Below are positions 60,700 to 64,000 of a DNA stretch of 64,000 bases, piece by piece. Below the pieces are notes generated by a model. It searched no databases, was not told where the DNA came from, and saw only the letters and a program-made list of their open reading frames with translations. Source of the DNA: Pseudomonadales bacterium (GTDB taxonomy: Bacteria > Pseudomonadota > Gammaproteobacteria > Pseudomonadales > Azotimanducaceae). The DNA is taken from assembly GCA_041395945.1 (NCBI GenBank), contig JAWKZN010000001.1, positions 1,922,001-1,986,000 of the forward strand. Direction: 5' to 3'. The position numbers and the translations under genes are program-made. Each line of letters opens with the position of its first letter. Position 1 is the stretch's first letter.

Positions 60700-62639
60700 T
60701 GCCTGCCTGTTCCCGCCTTCTGCTCAGCGCTCTGCTCCTGGTCAGCAGCACCAGCTCTTTAACGGCGCAACCCGAGACCTCGGTGGCGGTGACCGTGCTC
60801 GGCTATCACGACGTCCGGGACAACCTCGCAGAAAACTACGACCCGGATCAGTACGCGGTCACCGCCGAACATCTGGCCGCTCACTTCCGCTGGCTGGCCT
60901 CCCGGGGTTACCAGGTCGTGAGCGTGGACGACATCCTGGCCGCACAGGCCGGCACCCACTCGCTGCCGGACAAAGCCGTACTGCTGACCTTCGACGACGG
61001 TTTCCGCAGCGTCTATACCCACGTGTTTCCGCTGCTCAAGGCCTTCCGCTATCCGGCCGTGGTGAGCCCGGTCACCGCCTGGATCGAAACCGAACAGCGC
61101 ATCGCCTACAACGGTCAGCCGCTCAGCGCGGCCGATTTTCTCAGCTGGGCGGAGATGGCGGAAATGCAGGCCTCGGGTCTCGTGGAAATCGGCTCCCACA
61201 GCCACGACCTGCATCGTGGTATTCCAGGCAATCCCCAGGGCAATGAACAGCCAGCCGCCGTCACGCTGGGCTACGAGTCTTCCGAGTACGAATCGGAAGC
61301 CGCCTATCAGGCCCGGCTCGCCGCCGACCTCGATCGCAGCGTGGCGCTGATCGAAAGTCATCTCGGCAGGCGGCCGCGGATCATGACCTGGCCCTACGGT
61401 GCCTGGAACCAGAGCGGTCGCCGCCTCGCCGCAGAGCGTGGCATGACACTGCAGCTCACCCTCGACGAACCGGCACCCCTGAGCGGCGACGGCATTGTCG
61501 CGCGACACATGCTGGTCGCCAATCCCGGCGTGCCCGGATTCGCTGCGCTCTTCGATGATCGGCAACCGGTGCGTCCGGTACGCGCCGCCCAGGTCGATCT
61601 GGATTATGTTTATGACAGGGATGTGCTGCAGCAGGAGCGCAATCTGGGTCTGCTGCTCGATCGCATCAAGGCCATGGGCATCAGCCATGTCTTTCTGCAG
61701 GCGTTCGCGGATCCCGACGGTGACGGTGCCGCAGACGCCCTGTATTTTCCGAATCGCCACCTGCCGGTACGCGCCGATCTCTTCAATCGCGCCGCCTGGC
61801 AGCTGCGTACCCGTGCCGGAGTCAGCGTGTTTGCCTGGATGCCCCTGACGGCATTCGTCGCCAGACCCGAATGGCGGACCCTGCAGACCCGGGATGGCTC
61901 GACGGCGCCCGATCCCGAGGGTGAGCCGCGCCTGTCGGTCTTCGTGCCCGAGGCGCGGCAGTTTATAACCGACCTGTTCGATGATCTCGGTCGCCACGCG
62001 CCCATTCAGGGCATTCACTTCCACGACGACGGCAGGCTGAACGAATTCGAAGACACCCACCCCGAGGCACTGGCCGCCTTCGCGGTGGCTGTCGGCAGAA
62101 CCTTCGATCCCGACCTGCTGCATGCCGACCCGGATCTGGCCCACCGCTGGACCAGGTTCAAAAGCCGGGCGCTGACGGATTTCTCTCTCGAACTGAGCCG
62201 AGTTCTGGCGCGCTGGCGCCCGGGTCTGAAAACATCCCGTAATCTGTTCGCACCTGCGCTCACCGACCCCGGCTCGGAACGCCATCTCGCGCAGAACTAC
62301 ACAAATTACCTGGCCAGCTATGACTACACCACAGTGATGGCCATGCCGCGCTTCGAGAAACGTCCCAATCATCGGCGCTTCTTCGCCGCACTCATCGAAG
62401 CCGCTGGCCGCCAGCCTGGCGGACTCGCACACACCATTTTTCAGCTGCAGACCGTCGACTGGGTATCGCAGCAGCCCATCGACAGCCGGGAACTGCGACG
62501 GACCATGGAGTTCCTGCGCGCCCGGGGGGTCGACAATCTCGCCTACTACCCGGATGACTTCATCAAGGGCAGACCGGACCTTGAGCAGATGATTCGCGGC
62601 ATGTCGCTGACAGAAACACCCGGACAGAGGGTGCACTGA
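60699..62639 (+). CDS. pgaB: Poly-beta-1,6-GlcNAc N-deacetylase
   Basis: 646 aa from ATG 60699, sharing one base with the pgaA stop (TGATG). Signal peptide 1-24 without a lipobox (S-S-L-T-A), so unlike E. coli PgaB it is not an obvious lipoprotein. NodB deacetylase domain: VLGYHDV, TFDDGFRS (catalytic Asp and metal Asp), GSHSHDLH (metal His), RPRIMTWPYGAW. C-terminal glycoside-hydrolase-like domain (DYVYDRDVLQQERNLGLLLDRIKAMGI..., HFHDDGRLNEFED) as in PgaB/HmsF. Deacetylates and can cleave PNAG in the periplasm. Confidence 0.94.
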   Translation: MPACSRLLLSALLLVSSTSSLTAQPETSVAVTVLGYHDVRDNLAENYDPDQYAVTAEHLAAHFRWLASRGYQVVSVDDILAAQAGTHSLPDKAVLLTFDDGFRSVYTHVFPLLKAFRYPAVVSPVTAWIETEQRIAYNGQPLSAADFLSWAEMAEMQASGLVEIGSHSHDLHRGIPGNPQGNEQPAAVTLGYESSEYESEAAYQARLAADLDRSVALIESHLGRRPRIMTWPYGAWNQSGRRLAAERGMTLQLTLDEPAPLSGDGIVARHMLVANPGVPGFAALFDDRQPVRPVRAAQVDLDYVYDRDVLQQERNLGLLLDRIKAMGISHVFLQAFADPDGDGAADALYFPNRHLPVRADLFNRAAWQLRTRAGVSVFAWMPLTAFVARPEWRTLQTRDGSTAPDPEGEPRLSVFVPEARQFITDLFDDLGRHAPIQGIHFHDDGRLNEFEDTHPEALAAFAVAVGRTFDPDLLHADPDLAHRWTRFKSRALTDFSLELSRVLARWRPGLKTSRNLFAPALTDPGSERHLAQNYTNYLASYDYTTVMAMPRFEKRPNHRRFFAALIEAAGRQPGGLAHTIFQLQTVDWVSQQPIDSRELRRTMEFLRARGVDNLAYYPDDFIKGRPDLEQMIRGMSLTETPGQRVH

Positions 62640-63913
62640 TGGATGCGGCATTTCAGAGCCTGCTGAACTTCACCTTCTACTACCCGCTGTTCATGTCGAT
62701 CCTGTGGATCACGGCTTCCGTGTACTACTTCTACTACCGGGAGAAGGAAGCCAACACCCAGCCGGAACATCCCCCCGAACTCGACGTGTGGCCCGGGGTG
62801 AGTTTCATCGTGCCCTGTCACAATGAGATGGAAAACATCGAAGAGACCGTGCGTTCCCTGCTGGCTCAGGACTACCCGGAATTCGAGATCATCGTGATCA
62901 ACGATGCAAGCTCAGACGAAACCGGCGCCATCCTGGATCGACTTGCCGCCGCGCATCCCCAGGTACGCGTCGTGCATTTTGCCAGCAATCAGGGCAAGGC
63001 AATGGGACTGCGGGTCGGTTCACTCACCGCCAGGCACGACGTCCTGGTGTGTCTCGATGGCGATGCCCTGCTCACGCCCCAGTCGACCCGCTGGCTCGCC
63101 CATCACTTCGCACTCTGGCCCCGTGTCGGTGCGGTGACCGGCAATCCCCGGGTCCGCAATCGCACCACCCTGCTCGGCCGAATTCAGGTCGGCGAATTTT
63201 CCTCGATCATTGGCCTGCTCAAGCGCGCGCAGCGGATCTATGGCCGGGTCTTCACGGTCTCCGGTGTGGTGGCCGCCTTCCGCAAAGTCGCCGTGCACCA
63301 GGTCGATTACTGGGGTTTGAACGTGATGACCGAAGACATCGACATCAGCTGGCGTCTGCAGCTCAATCACTGGGACATCCGCTATGAGCCCAACGCCCTG
63401 TGCTGGATCCTGATGCCGGAAACTTTCGGTGGTCTCTGGCGCCAGCGACTGCGCTGGGCACAGGGCGGCATCGAGGTCCTCGTCAACCACATGCGCAGCC
63501 TGTTCCGGTGGCGCACCAGGCGCATGTGGCTGGTGGCGACAGAGCTAGTAGTCAGCACCTTCTGGGCCTACACCATGGCTCTGGTATTCAGCTTCTGGCT
63601 GCTTGGTCAGTTTGTCGCACTGCCTGCACCCCTGGATTCCGCCACCATTCTGCCGGGCTGGAGCGGTCTGCTGCTCGGCACCACCTGTCTGCTGCAGTTC
63701 GCGGTGAGTCTGGTGATCGACAGCCGCTATGAACGTCAGCTCGGCCGGGTCTATTACTGGATGGTGTGGTACCCGATGCTGTACTGGATCATCCAGGTCG
63801 TGACTTCGGTCACCGCTCTGCCCCGGGCACTGGCCCGCGGCAGCAATCGGCGCGCCATCTGGCGCAGCCCCGACCGCGGACTGCGGGACACGGACACTGC
63901 AGATGGTTCGTGA
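62639..63913 (+). CDS. pgaC: Poly-beta-1,6-GlcNAc synthase (GT2)
   Basis: 424 aa; ATG shares one base with the pgaB stop. N-terminal membrane helices, processive GT2 domain with VSFIVPCHNEMENIEETV, INDASSDETG, CLDGDALL (DxD), MTEDIDISWR (catalytic Asp) and QRLRWAQGG (Q-x-x-R-W), then two to three C-terminal membrane helices. Polymerises UDP-GlcNAc into PNAG at the inner membrane together with PgaD, and in relatives is activated by c-di-GMP. Confidence 0.95.
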   Translation: MDAAFQSLLNFTFYYPLFMSILWITASVYYFYYREKEANTQPEHPPELDVWPGVSFIVPCHNEMENIEETVRSLLAQDYPEFEIIVINDASSDETGAILDRLAAAHPQVRVVHFASNQGKAMGLRVGSLTARHDVLVCLDGDALLTPQSTRWLAHHFALWPRVGAVTGNPRVRNRTTLLGRIQVGEFSSIIGLLKRAQRIYGRVFTVSGVVAAFRKVAVHQVDYWGLNVMTEDIDISWRLQLNHWDIRYEPNALCWILMPETFGGLWRQRLRWAQGGIEVLVNHMRSLFRWRTRRMWLVATELVVSTFWAYTMALVFSFWLLGQFVALPAPLDSATILPGWSGLLLGTTCLLQFAVSLVIDSRYERQLGRVYYWMVWYPMLYWIIQVVTSVTALPRALARGSNRRAIWRSPDRGLRDTDTADGS

Positions 63914-64000
63914 AATCAACGATGTGATCATCAATGCCCGCCGGGTGCTGACACGCCGCGCGCGCCGCCGGGACCGGCTGCTCACCCTGGCGCTGTGGGC
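63903..64000 (+). CDS. pgaD: PgaD-like protein, cut by the window end
   Basis: First 32 codons from ATG 63903, overlapping pgaC by 11 bases. VREINDVIINARRVLTRRAR followed by the beginning of a hydrophobic helix (LLTLALW) is what a PgaD N-terminus looks like (a short cytoplasmic leader, then TM1). Partner subunit of PgaC. Only position and this fragment support it. Confidence 0.75.
   Translation, partial: MVREINDVIINARRVLTRRARRRDRLLTLALW

Noticed and set aside
1..64000. tRNA, rRNA, CRISPR arrays, transposases, phage genes.
   Set aside because: None recognised by reading; short RNA genes could still be missed without a covariance-model scan.

Overview
This window is GC-rich (about 60-65% by eye), densely packed chromosomal DNA from a heterotrophic, respiring gammaproteobacterium. 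That assignment is inferred from ThrS, DinB, NirS/NnrS, PgaABCD, KefB/C-type and NhaC-type proteins and from the many fatty-acid and xenobiotic catabolic genes; the genus cannot be named. I found no rRNA, tRNA, CRISPR array, transposase or phage gene.

Layout. 0-2 kb: SNase-like nuclease (5' end at or beyond the window edge), a Sel1-like protein and an AT-rich GNAT gene. 2-10 kb: acyl-CoA dehydrogenase plus APH-fold kinase operon, an exported amidohydrolase, a divergent acyl-CoA synthetase and a K+/H+ antiporter. 10.2-10.4 kb: a large nested palindrome. 10.5-18.9 kb: thrS, cyclophilin, LLM-type flavin monooxygenase, Na+/solute symporter, CYP153-like P450 and a GPH-type transporter. 18.9-22 kb: glycosyltransferase and a DUF3604 lipoprotein, converging with overlap. 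22-26.5 kb: a lower-GC block (SulP, small anchored protein, dienelactone hydrolase-like, hypothetical, CDF). 26.5-33 kb: ECF41 sigma factor overlapping an SdhC-like cytochrome gene, then a minus-strand series of two GST-kappa/HCCA-isomerase-like proteins, a gamma-glutamyltransferase-family protein, TetR and SDR. 33.8-35.8 kb: small Cys-rich protein, dinB and a zinc-ribbon protein. 35.8-38.9 kb: class III aminotransferase and a decayed PQQ dehydrogenase. 39-45 kb: porin, TonB receptor and a NirS with an extra cytochrome c domain. 45-50 kb: AhpD-like protein, sulfurtransferase, a DsbA-family SELENOPROTEIN and an intact PQQ dehydrogenase with a cytochrome c tail. 50-58 kb: NmrA-like, ParA-like, NnrS, NhaC-type, UbiA-type, MFS and an FAD sugar-lactone oxidase. 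58.2-64 kb: pgaABC and the start of pgaD for poly-N-acetylglucosamine.

The most notable observation is at 46959-47579. A DsbA/FrnE-like gene carries one in-frame TGA exactly where the first cysteine of the CPWC active site belongs (UPWC). A 7-bp hairpin with a G-containing loop begins 13 nt after the TGA, as expected for a bacterial SECIS. A conventional gene caller would truncate this gene. By contrast, the TGA in the PQQ-dehydrogenase remnant at 35.8-37.6 kb sits at a tryptophan position and is accompanied by two frameshifts, so that locus is a pseudogene.

The genes suggest a metabolically flexible organism: acyl-CoA and terpene/alkane-type oxidation, PQQ-linked periplasmic oxidation, nitrite reduction with NO handling, glutathione-conjugate processing and biofilm polysaccharide synthesis. 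Pathway links between separate operons are inference from gene content only.
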